This document shows, piece after piece, positions 35,980-44,878 of a DNA stretch of 64,000 nucleotides (the stretch's first letter is position 1; every line of letters starts with the position of its first letter). The translations under genes and the position numbers were made by a program. The notes beneath the pieces are model-generated. The model saw only the letters and a list, made by a program, of their open reading frames with translations. It searched no databases and was not told where the DNA came from. Origin of the DNA: Polyangiaceae bacterium (GTDB lineage: Bacteria > Myxococcota_A > Polyangia > Polyangiales > Polyangiaceae); NCBI GenBank assembly GCA_025936115.1, contig JAICTZ010000013.1, positions 124,001-188,000 of the forward strand, read 5' to 3'.

Positions 35980-36003
35980 CTCAGGGTTCGAGTCCCGCCT
36001 GAG
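35980..36003 (+). terminator. Hairpin after the TonB-C-like gene
   Basis: CTCAGG (35980-35985) pairs with CCTGAG (35998-36003), seven bases after the stop at 35973. The loop holds GGTTCGAGTCCC, which resembles a tRNA T arm, but the flanking bases do not make a tRNA. Confidence 0.4.
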
Positions 36004-36073
36004 TAGTCCGGCAGGCTACGCGCTCTTCAGACATGGCGCGCGCAGCGAGTGATTTGCGGCGTCAGGCGAAATC

Positions 36074-37213
36074 TCAATAACCGTAACTGTAACAGGAGTT
36101 GTAAACGGACGCGCAGATCGCGGGATAACAGTTGCGCGTCGTTTGGTAGGCGCAGCCGAAGGAGTCCGTCGTGCAACTCGCGAGAGTGTATTGGTCGAGG
36201 CATCCGGACGCACCGCAACTCGACGTGCACTCGCAAGCAGCGGTACCGGACGCGCCGACGACGCACGCCTGCCGAAGGCCACATGTTTGCGTCGTCGTCC
36301 AAGTCGGACATTGCCCGCTCTGCGCCATGCAGGTTTGCACGACGCCGTCCGCGCAGCGGGTGACGCCAACTGTGCAGGCGCTCGCCGGGCAAGTCACGCA
36401 CGAACCGCTGATGCATGCCTGCCCGGCTGCGCACCCACCGCATGACAAGGACCCGCCGCAGCCGTCCGATATCGTGCCGCAGGTCGTGTTCTGGGCCGCG
36501 CATGTAGTCGGGCTGCAGCAGGTATTATTCGTGCACACCTGGTTACTGGCGCACGATCCGCACGAGAGGGTGCCTCCGCAGACCGGGATCGTGCCGCACG
36601 TCGCCTGCCGATTCACGCAGGTGACGCCGCAGGTACACGGTCCGTCATAGGTCATCGTGGCGGGGATCGTGGCGTACGTTGGCGCGCCGGACGTGGGTCC
36701 ACCGCCTTGCAGCCAACCACTCCACGACGAAAAGCTACAGTAGTGCCCCGCGGAATTCGCATAATATCCGGTGCCGTTGCTGAAGAAGAAGCCATTCGGC
36801 AGGCTCGGGGACCCAGTGGGCTTTGCGGTGCAGCCAGAGTAGGAGGTGCAATTCAGCAGAATGAGCGAACAGGGGTAGCTCGTGGTGATAGAAGTCGTGA
36901 GGATCGCAAATCCGGGGCCGCTGCTGTCGGAGTCGATATCGCAAGTGTTGGCATCTACGGCCATGCATCCGTTATCGTAGGTGCATAGATTCATGAGACT
37001 TGGAGAAAAGTCACCGAGTTGCTGACACGGGATGGCGGTACCCGCGACGTTCGTGACCTGCGTCGTGCCGGTGCAGCGCGTGAGCGCCTCCTGCGAACGC
37101 CCGACGGCCTCGCCGGACAAAACCGACGAAGCCGCTGGATCGCCTCCTGACGATCCGCAGGAAAATGCAAAAAGCACGAACAAGACGAGCGGCCCGACCT
37201 TCGTTTTCGGCAT
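36074..37213 (-). CDS. Cysteine-rich lipoprotein
   Basis: 379 residues. Three consecutive ATG codons follow AAGGGAG; the third, at 37213, has the best spacing. Lipobox AFSC ends the signal. The first half is Ser/Thr/Gly/Tyr-rich with a few cysteines; the second half is dense in cysteine pairs (CGTIPVCGGTLSCGSC, CAAGQACISGSC, CEC) recalling EB-module and other cysteine-rich surface proteins of myxobacteria. The DNA here is less GC-rich than average. It is divergent from an AraC regulator. Function unknown. Confidence 0.7.
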   Translation of the reverse strand: MPKTKVGPLVLFVLFAFSCGSSGGDPAASSVLSGEAVGRSQEALTRCTGTTQVTNVAGTAIPCQQLGDFSPSLMNLCTYDNGCMAVDANTCDIDSDSSGPGFAILTTSITTSYPCSLILLNCTSYSGCTAKPTGSPSLPNGFFFSNGTGYYANSAGHYCSFSSWSGWLQGGGPTSGAPTYATIPATMTYDGPCTCGVTCVNRQATCGTIPVCGGTLSCGSCASNQVCTNNTCCSPTTCAAQNTTCGTISDGCGGSLSCGGCAAGQACISGSCVTCPASACTVGVTRCADGVVQTCMAQSGQCPTWTTTQTCGLRQACVVGASGTAACECTSSCGASGCLDQYTLASCTTDSFGCAYQTTRNCYPAICASVYNSCYSYGY

Positions 37214-37408
37214 CATCATCTCCCTTGGAGCAGTCCGGCAGCTCGTGAGACCGCCGCGGAGCACGCATGCTCGGATGATCACACTAAGCCGTTCAAGGGG
37301 GCGGGCGCGCCAGTTTGCGTTCGCGAACGCGCCAACAGGCGGGCCTGGATCCGGCGAGCGTCGAACTCCGTCTGCAAAAAGTGTAGGACTGGGCCTGGTC
37401 TCCCGCGA

Positions 37409-37454
37409 AGTGTCGACCACTCGTGTTGACACTCGGTTCTAAAACGAGGACTAT
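37409..37454 (+). promoter_or_regulatory. Promoter and inverted repeat of the AraC gene
   Basis: AGTGTCGAC (37409-37417) and GTTGACACT (37425-37433) are inverted with one mismatch and a 7-base spacer. The right arm holds TTGACA (37426-37431), and GACTAT follows 17 bp later at 37449-37454, a fair -35/-10 pair. A regulator bound to the repeat would block the -35, as in autoregulation. The rest of 37214-37498 is empty. Confidence 0.5.
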
Positions 37455-37498
37455 TTTCGCGTCGAGCGCTGCCGGAGAGGAGAGAAAGGGTCTAAGGG

Positions 37499-38209
37499 AT
37501 GCTGCCTAGTCTGAATCGGTCGGGAGCACCTCTCCTGATCGCGACGTTCTTTCCCAGCGTTACCGCTGCGGAGCTTCAAACTCACTTTCGAGAGATCGAG
37601 AGCGCCGCGGAGTCGCTCGGGAAAGTCGGAGTCGTCGTGGACTTGTCCGCTGCGCCGCGCTACTCGCGGACCCTCGTAAAAGTCGCCGCGACCGAGATGA
37701 ATGCCCTCTTTCGTCGCAATGGTGAGAGGATCATTGCGGTCGCACACGTCATTCCGACTGCGCCGGCGAGGGCCCTCCTGTCGTCGGTCCAATGGCTCGC
37801 GCCGCCCCCATTTCCAACCCTGGTGACAGCATCCTACGAAGACGGTAAGAGTTGGACCTCCGAGCAGTTGCAGCGAATCGTGACACACGCTGAGCTCGCG
37901 AAGGTGCGGGACGAGACGGCGCGAGCCGTCTCGGAGCATGCACCGCCGACGCTCGTGGCTATCGGACGACGTCTGGGAATGAGTCGCCGCACGCTGCAGC
38001 GAAGGCTCCATGAGCGCGGCGTGACCTTTGGCCAGATCGTCGACTCGGTCCGGCGCGAGGCAGCGCTGGCGGCGATCAAGCCGCCGACGCGGATCTCAGT
38101 GCAAGAAGTGGCGCGAGCTTGCGGGTTCGAGGACCTCAAGTCCTTTCGTCGCGCGTTCCGCAAGTGGACAGGCCTATCGCCGACCGACTATCGCAGGCGC
38201 GGCAGCTGA
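37499..38209 (+). CDS. AraC-family regulator
   Basis: 236 residues. The N-terminal 150 residues are a STAS-like or sensor-type domain (VGVVVDLSAAPRYSRTLVK, YEDGKSWTSEQLQRI), not a cupin. The C-terminal pair of helix-turn-helix motifs is clear: GRRLGMSRRTLQRRLHERG and VQEVARACGFEDLKSFRRAF followed by TGLSPTDYRR. An AAGGG lies just before the ATG. The upstream inverted repeat may be its own operator; the divergent cysteine-rich lipoprotein is a candidate target. Confidence 0.88.
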   Translation: MLPSLNRSGAPLLIATFFPSVTAAELQTHFREIESAAESLGKVGVVVDLSAAPRYSRTLVKVAATEMNALFRRNGERIIAVAHVIPTAPARALLSSVQWLAPPPFPTLVTASYEDGKSWTSEQLQRIVTHAELAKVRDETARAVSEHAPPTLVAIGRRLGMSRRTLQRRLHERGVTFGQIVDSVRREAALAAIKPPTRISVQEVARACGFEDLKSFRRAFRKWTGLSPTDYRRRGS

Positions 38210-38290
38210 CCGGTAGTGCTTTGCACGGCCGACGGAGGACGAGTGCCAGTTTCTCAGGGATGGCCAAGGGCTAAGCCCGGCGCGTGGGCT

Positions 38291-39550
38291 TCAGGGGTTG
38301 AAGTAGGGGTCGGCGGCCATGCGTTTGAAGGCGGCCTCGCTCGCAGCCGAGGAGCTGATGCGCCAGTCCTGCTCCTTGTTCACGTCGAACCAGACGACGG
38401 CGCGGATGAGCGGGAAGTCTTGTTCGAGGGTCGGTAGCATCGCGTCGATCCAGGCGCCCTTGTCGCCGCCCGTTTCCGACGACGACATCTCCCCAATGAT
38501 GATGGGTTTCTGTTTGCCGGCGAGGAGCGGGTAGATGTCCTTGAAGACGTCGCGGAAGCTCTGCCAGTCGCCGCCCCCCCAGTTGTAACCGTCAACGCCA
38601 GTCCAATCCACGTACGCGTCGCCGGGGTAATAGTCGAGGGTGTGGCGGTTCGTGTTGTCGACGTCCGTGACGTTGGGACACCACGCCCACACCACGTTCG
38701 TGGCGCCGGCAGCCGCGAAGAGGTCGTGGATGTGCCGGTAAGCATCGATGTATAGCGGGGCGTCGTTGCCACTCCATGCCTCATCGCCGTTCATTTCAGC
38801 GGCGAAGTCGAGAAAAAATGGGACGGCGAGCTGCTTGGCGCTCGCGGCGCGGGCCTTGATCGTGGCGTCGAGACTGCCACTCACGATGTCGTGAAAATCG
38901 ATGCCGTCCGGCTCCCAATTGACGAGTGGGATGCGGCCGGCGTCCAGGTCTTGTCGAGTCGCACCCTGTGTCCAGTCGTCGTCCCACGCCCAATACGTGA
39001 GGTGTACCTTCAACGTGCGGCCGAGCTTGGTCGTCGTCGCAGCGATGCTCCCATCACCGTAATACTGCCCGAGCAACGCTCCGCTCGCAGGCACGAGCGG
39101 GACGGGCGCCGTTTCGCCAGCGCCTCCCATCGATTGACCCGCGTCGCCAGCTGCCGCCGTGCCGGCGCCATCGCCACCGTCGGCGCCGTTGCCACCAGCG
39201 CTCCGGCCAGCGCGCGCTCCGCTGCCCCCAGCGCGACCTCCCACCGAGCCAGGGTTTCCCGCGCTGGTGCCCCCGCTCGCACCGCCTGCTCCTCGACCGG
39301 CTCTAGCTCCGGCTGCGCCGCCCTGGGTCGCGCCCGCCGAGCTGCCGCCCCCCGAGTGCATCATTCCGCCGCCGCCGAGGTTTCCGGCTCCGCCTCCTCC
39401 GCCGCGCCCCGCGCCCCCGCTGAGCCCCGCCGTGCCGACCCCCGGCTTGCCACTGGTGTCGCCCGTGCTGCCACAGGCCGTCTGCACGAGCACCCAGGCT
39501 GCGGCAACCACGCGTGTCAGGCATCGCTGCTCGAACGACCAATGGCTCAT
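38291..39550 (-). CDS. GH26-like beta-mannanase, Gly-rich surface lipoprotein
   Basis: 419 residues from the ATG at 39550, which has GAGGAG 4 bases upstream; 15 upstream codons are open. The lipobox is VQTAC, then about 130 residues of Gly/Ala/Ser spacer, as in the xylanase nearby. The catalytic domain begins GALLGQYYGDGS and has LVNWEPDG, the probable acid/base Glu in FAAEMNGDE, WCPNVTD, YPGDAYVDWTGVDGYN and the probable nucleophile in IIIGEMSSSE; this is the GH26 layout. Probably degrades mannan or a related glycan at the cell surface. Confidence 0.85.
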   Translation of the reverse strand: MSHWSFEQRCLTRVVAAAWVLVQTACGSTGDTSGKPGVGTAGLSGGAGRGGGGGAGNLGGGGMMHSGGGSSAGATQGGAAGARAGRGAGGASGGTSAGNPGSVGGRAGGSGARAGRSAGGNGADGGDGAGTAAAGDAGQSMGGAGETAPVPLVPASGALLGQYYGDGSIAATTTKLGRTLKVHLTYWAWDDDWTQGATRQDLDAGRIPLVNWEPDGIDFHDIVSGSLDATIKARAASAKQLAVPFFLDFAAEMNGDEAWSGNDAPLYIDAYRHIHDLFAAAGATNVVWAWCPNVTDVDNTNRHTLDYYPGDAYVDWTGVDGYNWGGGDWQSFRDVFKDIYPLLAGKQKPIIIGEMSSSETGGDKGAWIDAMLPTLEQDFPLIRAVVWFDVNKEQDWRISSSAASEAAFKRMAADPYFNP

Positions 39551-39590
39551 GGGGCTCCTCGAGGTTCGATAACGAAAGCAGTAAGCGTAC

Positions 39591-39606
39591 GTCAACGCGC
39601 GTTGAC
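39591..39606 (-). promoter_or_regulatory. Perfect 16-bp palindrome over the -35 of the GH26 gene
   Basis: GTCAACGCGCGTTGAC is a perfect palindrome 41-56 bp before the start codon. Read on the minus strand, its right end gives TTGACG, a near-perfect -35, with TTATCG 17 bp later. AACG...CGTT halves resemble LacI-family operators. The rest of the gap 39551-39856 holds no gene. Confidence 0.55.
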
Positions 39607-39856
39607 AGACCAGGCTCGCTCGGGCCGAGTGGGTTTCGTGGGGCGCTACCTCAACACGACCGGTGAGCTGGCCGGACGCGGCGAGCTTCGCATCATCGTC
39701 CCATCGCGCGGGGGTTCGCCGACCGGCGGTTCAAGTCGGTCGGGGCCCCTGGATGGCTGTTTCCAACGGATGCCTCGTCGATCAGGCATGAAGCACCCCT
39801 CCCCGCGTAGCACGATGGCGGGGTGCGTGAAGGCAGAGCAGCTTTGAGCGCTACAA

Positions 39857-41011
39857 TTACCGCGGCTGAATGTTCGGCCCGGGCATGTTCAGGAGCACGT
39901 GATACTGGCTGCTGGTGCCCGCGGTCCAGGGCGGAGACGACCAGGTATTGTCGCCACAGCGGCCTTGGACGGTATCGGGCTCGCAGAAGACGCCCTGTAT
40001 GACCGTGGTCGGCGACGTCAGCTCACCGGTCGTATAACCCACGACGCCCTGGGTAGCGTCGCCTGGGTAGTGGTGCAGGGATTGATCCAGTGTCCGATCG
40101 TAGAAGTTTTGAAGGAAGCGCCCTCCGCAGTTAGGCACCGTGCCGACTGATCCCGCCCAGCCGCCGTTCGGGTTCCAGTTCTGGTCGACCACGTTGCCCC
40201 GATAAATAGTCTTGTATAAAAGGAACTGTGTGTAACTCGGGACGCAATCCACTTGACCGACGATGCCGCCCACGGCCCCCCGGCCCGTGACGTTCCCGAC
40301 GGCGTACACATCGTAAATGTCGGGGATGTCGGCGTAGCCGACCATTCCACCTGCAACGACTTGGTTCGCGGGGTCCGACGAGTTGGGATTCACGGTCATC
40401 TGCGCGTAGCTCTCGTGGATGTCGATCCCCACGCCGTTGCTCTGGTTGGCTATTCCGACGAGACCACCGCTGTAGCTGACGGCCCCGCTGAGCGAGCCTT
40501 TTGCGTACGAACGATAGATGGTGCTCCCGTACGTCGACCCGACGAGACCGCCGGCGTACGCGGCGGAGACGTTCATGGTCACTTCCACTGCGCAGTTCTG
40601 AATGGTCGAGTCCCCCGCGCCATTCGCCAGCCCTCCGATGCCGCCGAACGCCCAACCACTGACCGTCATGCTCGTCAGCTTGAGATTCTTGACGACGGCG
40701 CCCGTCATGTCGGCAAAGAGTCCTCCGCCGCTGACATTCAAATTCGAGATCGTATGGTTGCCGCCGTCGAAGGTACCGTTGAACGACTTCGGTGTCCAAG
40801 TCTGTCCCGCTGCATTGATGTTCGCCGTCAACGTGTAACTTCCGGTCGTCCCGAGTTTGGTGACGAGATCGTTCCAGTTCGTGATGCTGGTGCTGCCTAG
40901 CGCTTCTTGCGCGTGCTCGGTCGGCTCGTCGGGAGCCACCGCGCCGCAGCCGAAGCTGCCGAGAATCGCGGACGTGAACGAGAGACGGATCGCTGCTTTG
41001 CACAGTTTCAT
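39857..41011 (-). CDS. GLUG-motif lipoprotein
   Basis: 384 residues from the ATG at 41011; an upstream extension of 43 codons is not signal-like. Lipobox SFGC. The body is a right-handed beta-helix-like region with the opening TSITNWNDLVTKLG, NHTISNLNVSGGGLFADMTGAVVKNL split over repeats, and several GLUG motifs (YAGGLVGST, YSGGLVGIA, VAGGMVGYA, VGGIVGQV). GLUG repeats occur in surface adhesins and IgA-peptidase-like proteins. Probably a cell-surface binding protein. Lower GC than its neighbours. Confidence 0.82.
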   Translation of the reverse strand: MKLCKAAIRLSFTSAILGSFGCGAVAPDEPTEHAQEALGSTSITNWNDLVTKLGTTGSYTLTANINAAGQTWTPKSFNGTFDGGNHTISNLNVSGGGLFADMTGAVVKNLKLTSMTVSGWAFGGIGGLANGAGDSTIQNCAVEVTMNVSAAYAGGLVGSTYGSTIYRSYAKGSLSGAVSYSGGLVGIANQSNGVGIDIHESYAQMTVNPNSSDPANQVVAGGMVGYADIPDIYDVYAVGNVTGRGAVGGIVGQVDCVPSYTQFLLYKTIYRGNVVDQNWNPNGGWAGSVGTVPNCGGRFLQNFYDRTLDQSLHHYPGDATQGVVGYTTGELTSPTTVIQGVFCEPDTVQGRCGDNTWSSPPWTAGTSSQYHVLLNMPGPNIQPR

Positions 41012-41131
41012 TGGTGTTCCCGCATCTTTCTCCGCGCTGGCCCCACTCGAGCCCGACGGGAGCGCGACCATGCCACGCGTCGGACGTCCGTCGCAACGCG
41101 CGTAAACTTTACACCAGCCCGTACTGCGCAG

Positions 41132-41178
41132 TTGGCGCAACTAGCGCCATCACTTGGCGCATGTTGCGCCAGCGCCAA
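41132..41178 (+). promoter_or_regulatory. Helically phased array of TTGGCGC half-sites
   Basis: TGGCGC or its complement GCGCCA starts at 41133 (+), 41144 (-), 41155 (+), 41166 (-) and 41172 (-). The first four are exactly 11 bp apart, one turn each, alternating in direction. The array lies 121 bp before the GLUG gene start and 192 bp before the divergent lipoprotein start. A palindrome GTAAACTTTAC at 41102-41112 sits next to it. The rest of 41012-41369 shows no gene. Confidence 0.6.
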
Positions 41179-41369
41179 CTCCCGTTCGCCTGGACCAAGG
41201 CTGCGTGGAGCTGTTCGGCGCGAGCGCACGTTCGACGCCTTGGATGGGACCCTTGATTGCACGCAGGCTCGACGACCCGGGAGGATGAGCAGGGAAGCAA
41301 CCTGGCTCAGTGCCGATGTAGGTCCGTGTCGCTTCGCGCTGGACGCGCGCACATGTTAGTTTCGCGTGA

Positions 41370-42386
41370 ATGAACGGTGGAGGAACGATCGATGGTGTTC
41401 GTCGTGTGGTGGTCTGGCGCGGGCGCGCATTCGGCGCTCTCGTCGCGCTCGGCGCGTGCTCGCTCGCGGGCTGCAAGGGCGAGAGCTCGACGGGAGGCGG
41501 GGGTAGCGGCGGCTCGACGTCCACCGCGGCGCCCATCGCGTCGGCGGACTACCCTGACGCGTTTGCCAAGGCCTTCTGTGCCATCGGCCCGTGTTGTCAG
41601 CGCGAAGGGTACGCCTTCACGCAAACAGCGTGCGAATCCGGCTTCGAGGCGGCCATCGCTGCAGAGGTGAGTAACTACCTCGCGGTGCCCGGCGTCGAGT
41701 TCGACGAGGACGCTGCAGGAGCTTGCATGCAGGCCCTTCGCGCAGCCGTCATCGCGTGCACCGACCGCGTGCTCCTGGACGCCGAGCAAACGGTGTGCGT
41801 GCAGGTCTTCCGAGGGACGGTGCCCGAGGGAGGCTCTTGCACGGCCAATGCCGCGTGTGCCCCCATTCCCGGCGCCGGGGAGGTCTCGTGTAACGACAAG
41901 GGAGTGTGCGCCCGCGGCAATGTCACCGGCTTGGACACGACCCTGCACGCGAAGCTCGGCGAGCCCTGCGCCGGCACGTGCGAGAGCAACCTCAACGGCA
42001 GTTCCTGCGAGGGTTTCGGGACGAAGAGCGGCGCTCCGACGGGCGACCCGGCTTGTTATCGGGACGATGGCCTCTATTGCACGGACGCCTTCGTGTGTGC
42101 AGCGCTGCCCAAGGTCGGCGAGAGCTGCGGGGCCCATTCCGAATGCTCGGCGGATACGTATTGCAGCGGAGGCGTGTGCGTCGCGGCAATGGCGTCTGGC
42201 CCCTGCGAATTCGACGAGTGCCTGCACACGTCCTACTGCGACACCACCACGAACATGTGCACCCCACGGAAGGCGAACGGAGCGGCCTGCAAGCAGGACA
42301 GAGAGTGCAGCTCCGGGAATTGTGACGGCGTGTGTCACGATTGGTCGCTCGCGCGCGGGGACCGTTGTTCCGGGTCGATAAACTGA
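41370..42386 (+). CDS. Cysteine-rich lipoprotein (tripartite repeat type)
   Basis: 338 residues with lipobox LAGC and a short Gly/Ser linker. Residues 60-150 form a helical domain with paired cysteines (CAIGPCCQREGY, CESGFEAAIAAEV, CMQALRAAVIAC). The rest is three or more disulfide-rich repeats (GEPCAGTCES, CYRDDGLYCTDAFVC, GESCGAHSECSADTYCSGGVC, GAACKQDRECSSGNCDGVC). This is the same build as the lipoprotein at 53991-55295, so the two are probable paralogues. Surface-exposed; binding partner unknown. Confidence 0.8.
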   Translation: MNGGGTIDGVRRVVVWRGRAFGALVALGACSLAGCKGESSTGGGGSGGSTSTAAPIASADYPDAFAKAFCAIGPCCQREGYAFTQTACESGFEAAIAAEVSNYLAVPGVEFDEDAAGACMQALRAAVIACTDRVLLDAEQTVCVQVFRGTVPEGGSCTANAACAPIPGAGEVSCNDKGVCARGNVTGLDTTLHAKLGEPCAGTCESNLNGSSCEGFGTKSGAPTGDPACYRDDGLYCTDAFVCAALPKVGESCGAHSECSADTYCSGGVCVAAMASGPCEFDECLHTSYCDTTTNMCTPRKANGAACKQDRECSSGNCDGVCHDWSLARGDRCSGSIN

Positions 42387-42463
42387 GCCGAGCCGTAGCC
42401 GTTCGAGTGCCTCGAGCGCAGAGATTCGGTCATTCGTGGCAATGCGCCACGTCGGTCTCTGCG

Positions 42464-43555
42464 ATGCGCGTGGTATGGGACACACTCGACGTGATTGTCC
42501 CAAGCCCCACCCTCTCGAATCCAGAACGCACCGCCAGGGCCCCGAGCACGCGTGACACCGGCATCGACGCGCTCCGCGGCTTCGCCGTCTTGACCATGAT
42601 CGGCGCCAACATGGTGCCTTACCTGCTCGACGAGCCATATCCGTTCTGGCTGCGGGTGTTCGCGAGCTTGGCCGCGCCGACGTTCGTGCTCCTCGCGGGG
42701 TTCATGGTCGGGCACCGATCGATTGAGAGGCCGAGACCCATGCGGCACCACCTCAAGCGAGCGGCGGAGCTCTTGCTCGTCGCTTCGCTGATCGACCATC
42801 TGATCTGGAACACGGCCCCTTTCTCGAATTTCGACATCCTCTACCTCATCGCCCTCGTCTTACCGCTCGCTCAAGCGGCGCAGCGCCTGCCTCGCGTCGC
42901 GGTGCTCTTGCTCGCGGCAGCCGTATTTGCCGCGACTCGGCCGTTGCAGCAGCTTCTGGGCTACGGACGCGACATCCCCCAGCCCCTCGTCGATCGCTTG
43001 CACGCCCTGCTCGTCGACGGCTGGTTTCCGGTGTTCCCTTGGCTCGGAATCGGGCTCGTGGGATCGGTGGTCGGCGCCGTGAGCCGGCAACGACCCGAGT
43101 TCGCCACGCGCCGGTTGCACCGCGTTGCCCTCCTGTGTTTTGCGGGGGGAATCGCTCGCTGGTGGCACGTGCGTCCGGCGCTGCCCACGCGCGGGGGCTA
43201 CGCCGAGCTCTTCTATCCACCCAGTCTGGCGTTCGTCCTGACGGCGCTCGGGGTCGCTTTGTGCCTGCTCGCGCTGACCTTGCGCCTTCAATATTCACGC
43301 GTGTGTCGCGTGCTCTCGGTCTACGGCCGGGCCTCGCTGCTCATCTACGTCGTGCACTTGGCCTCAATCACTCTGGTGGTCGACCGTTTCGTGCAAGGCC
43401 GCGGCTGGCCCGTGTTCTTGCTGAGCTACACGGCTCACGCCGTGATCCTCTGGTGCCTCGCCCTCGTCGTCTCACGCTATTGGCACCGTTGGCGGAGAGT
43501 ATTTTCGCTCCGTCGCTTTGCCGCACTGACGCGGCCCGCGGGCTGGAGCGCATGA
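42464..43555 (+). CDS. Multi-spanning acyltransferase-like membrane protein (DUF1624 / HGSNAT type)
   Basis: 363 residues from the ATG at 42464. After a short polar N-terminus comes the signature GIDALRGFAVLTMIGANMVPYL, found in DUF1624 and heparan-alpha-glucosaminide N-acetyltransferase-like proteins, with the Asp-Arg pair at the membrane edge. About ten hydrophobic helices follow, with the conserved FPWLGIGLVGSVVGA. Such proteins move an acyl group to a sugar or lipid across the membrane. It lies 77 bp after the cysteine-rich lipoprotein gene; co-transcription is possible. Substrate unknown. Confidence 0.8.
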   Translation: MRVVWDTLDVIVPSPTLSNPERTARAPSTRDTGIDALRGFAVLTMIGANMVPYLLDEPYPFWLRVFASLAAPTFVLLAGFMVGHRSIERPRPMRHHLKRAAELLLVASLIDHLIWNTAPFSNFDILYLIALVLPLAQAAQRLPRVAVLLLAAAVFAATRPLQQLLGYGRDIPQPLVDRLHALLVDGWFPVFPWLGIGLVGSVVGAVSRQRPEFATRRLHRVALLCFAGGIARWWHVRPALPTRGGYAELFYPPSLAFVLTALGVALCLLALTLRLQYSRVCRVLSVYGRASLLIYVVHLASITLVVDRFVQGRGWPVFLLSYTAHAVILWCLALVVSRYWHRWRRVFSLRRFAALTRPAGWSA

Positions 43556-43744
43556 GCCCGAGCGCAGGAACGCGCCACGCACGTTAGCGAGCTTCACGTC
43601 GGGGTCGGCGGCACGCGCCGCCGTGAACGCGTCGTCGATCTGTCCTTGAAACACGCTGAACTCTAGCGAGTTTCGAGGCTCGTGCGCAGCCGTCGCATCG
43701 TTCACCGCGCATCCCCTGCGCCCCGCCGACGCCACGTGCTGGGA

Positions 43745-44872
43745 CTAGGTGGAGGGCACGTCGATCTCGAACGCGGTACCGTGCTCGGCGCTGGACGTAA
43801 CGCTCGCCGTTCCGCCATGTGCTTGGGCAATCTGTCGGACGATGAACAGTCCCAAACCCACGCTGCGCTGGACGCTCGTGGCCGTCGTGCCGCGCGTCAT
43901 CGGCTCGAACACCTTGCTGAGAGTGGCGCTCGGAATCGGCGGGCCGAAATTGTGAACGCGAATCGAGAAGCGTTGGGGGGATACCCGTGAGGTGACGGTG
44001 ACGGGAGTTTCATCGTTCCCGTAAGTCAACGCATTGCCGACCAGATTTCCGACCAGCTGCACCAAGCGGTTTGGATCCGCCGTACAAGCGCCCTCGCCTA
44101 CCGTCGCGTGCTGCAAACGCCCCGGGTGGTTCAACGAAAACTCTTCGATTGCTTCACGAATCGTCGAATGCAAATCGATTGGCTGCAGCGTCGTGCTCAA
44201 ACCGCGGCCGAGCCGCGCCTGAGTGAAGTCCAATAGGTCCACCAGCAGGCGATTGGCCCGCTGAGTCGAGCGAAATATACGCTCGACGATGCTGCGTTGC
44301 GCCTTGTCGACGACGGCATGCTGGAGCAAGGTCGTGGCCATTTGGATCGTCGAAATCGGATTTCTGAGATCGTGGCTGACGATGCCGATCATTTGCTCGG
44401 CGAACAGGGCTCGGTCTCGCGCCTCTTCGTGCAGGCGCTTCGATTCGGTAACGAGCTCCTGCAGCTTCATTCGAGAGCTCACGAGCTCCCGTTCGTATTT
44501 GTCCCGGTCGCGTGCGACGTACGCGGCGATGTCCTGGACTTTGACGCCGTCCGCCATCCGCAGCACGGCATTGACGACCATCGGCAAGGTCGTCGAGCCA
44601 TCCCGGTGTTTCAGCTCGAGCTTGACCTCGGAGATCGACCTCTGCATCTCGAGTAGGGGTAGCCAGTGCGTGTGATGAAAGATGCGGCCGCCGACCGTCA
44701 GCAGATCCTGAAATCTCAGCTGACCGACCAGCGCCTCGGCGTCGTAGCCGAGCCACTCACAGAACGTGTGATTGACCAGCAAAAACCTGCCGTCCTCCGC
44801 GCAGCGCATGAGCCCACAGGGCGCTCGGTCGAACAGCGAATTTTCGGTGTTCGGATCGGGCGGCGTCGCCAC
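43745..44872 (-). CDS. PAS-domain sensor histidine kinase (RsbQ-associated)
   Basis: 375 residues. An N-terminal PAS domain (about 10-125) begins FDRAPCGLMRCAEDGRFLLVN and is followed by a coiled coil. The HisKA H-box is VSHDLRNPIS with H167; the ATPase has the N-box NLVGNALTYG, a degenerate D/G1 box reading HNFGPPIP, and the G2 box GLGLFIVRQIAQAHGG. No membrane segment, so it senses inside the cell. It lies 6 bp after an RsbQ-like hydrolase gene, whose homologue in Bacillus acts on the PAS-containing RsbP phosphatase; here a kinase takes that place. The response regulator is not in the window. Confidence 0.88.
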   Translation of the reverse strand: MATPPDPNTENSLFDRAPCGLMRCAEDGRFLLVNHTFCEWLGYDAEALVGQLRFQDLLTVGGRIFHHTHWLPLLEMQRSISEVKLELKHRDGSTTLPMVVNAVLRMADGVKVQDIAAYVARDRDKYERELVSSRMKLQELVTESKRLHEEARDRALFAEQMIGIVSHDLRNPISTIQMATTLLQHAVVDKAQRSIVERIFRSTQRANRLLVDLLDFTQARLGRGLSTTLQPIDLHSTIREAIEEFSLNHPGRLQHATVGEGACTADPNRLVQLVGNLVGNALTYGNDETPVTVTSRVSPQRFSIRVHNFGPPIPSATLSKVFEPMTRGTTATSVQRSVGLGLFIVRQIAQAHGGTASVTSSAEHGTAFEIDVPST

Positions 44873-44878
44873 GATCGC

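Noticed and set aside
35980..36015. tRNA-like GGTTCGAGTCCC segment after the TonB-C-like gene
   Set aside because: T-stem pairing fails outside three base pairs, and no acceptor, D or anticodon arm is found upstream; it is better read as a simple hairpin.
43472..43735. 87-codon minus-strand frame
   Set aside because: It overlaps the end of the DUF1624-type gene, and no start context or domain is visible.
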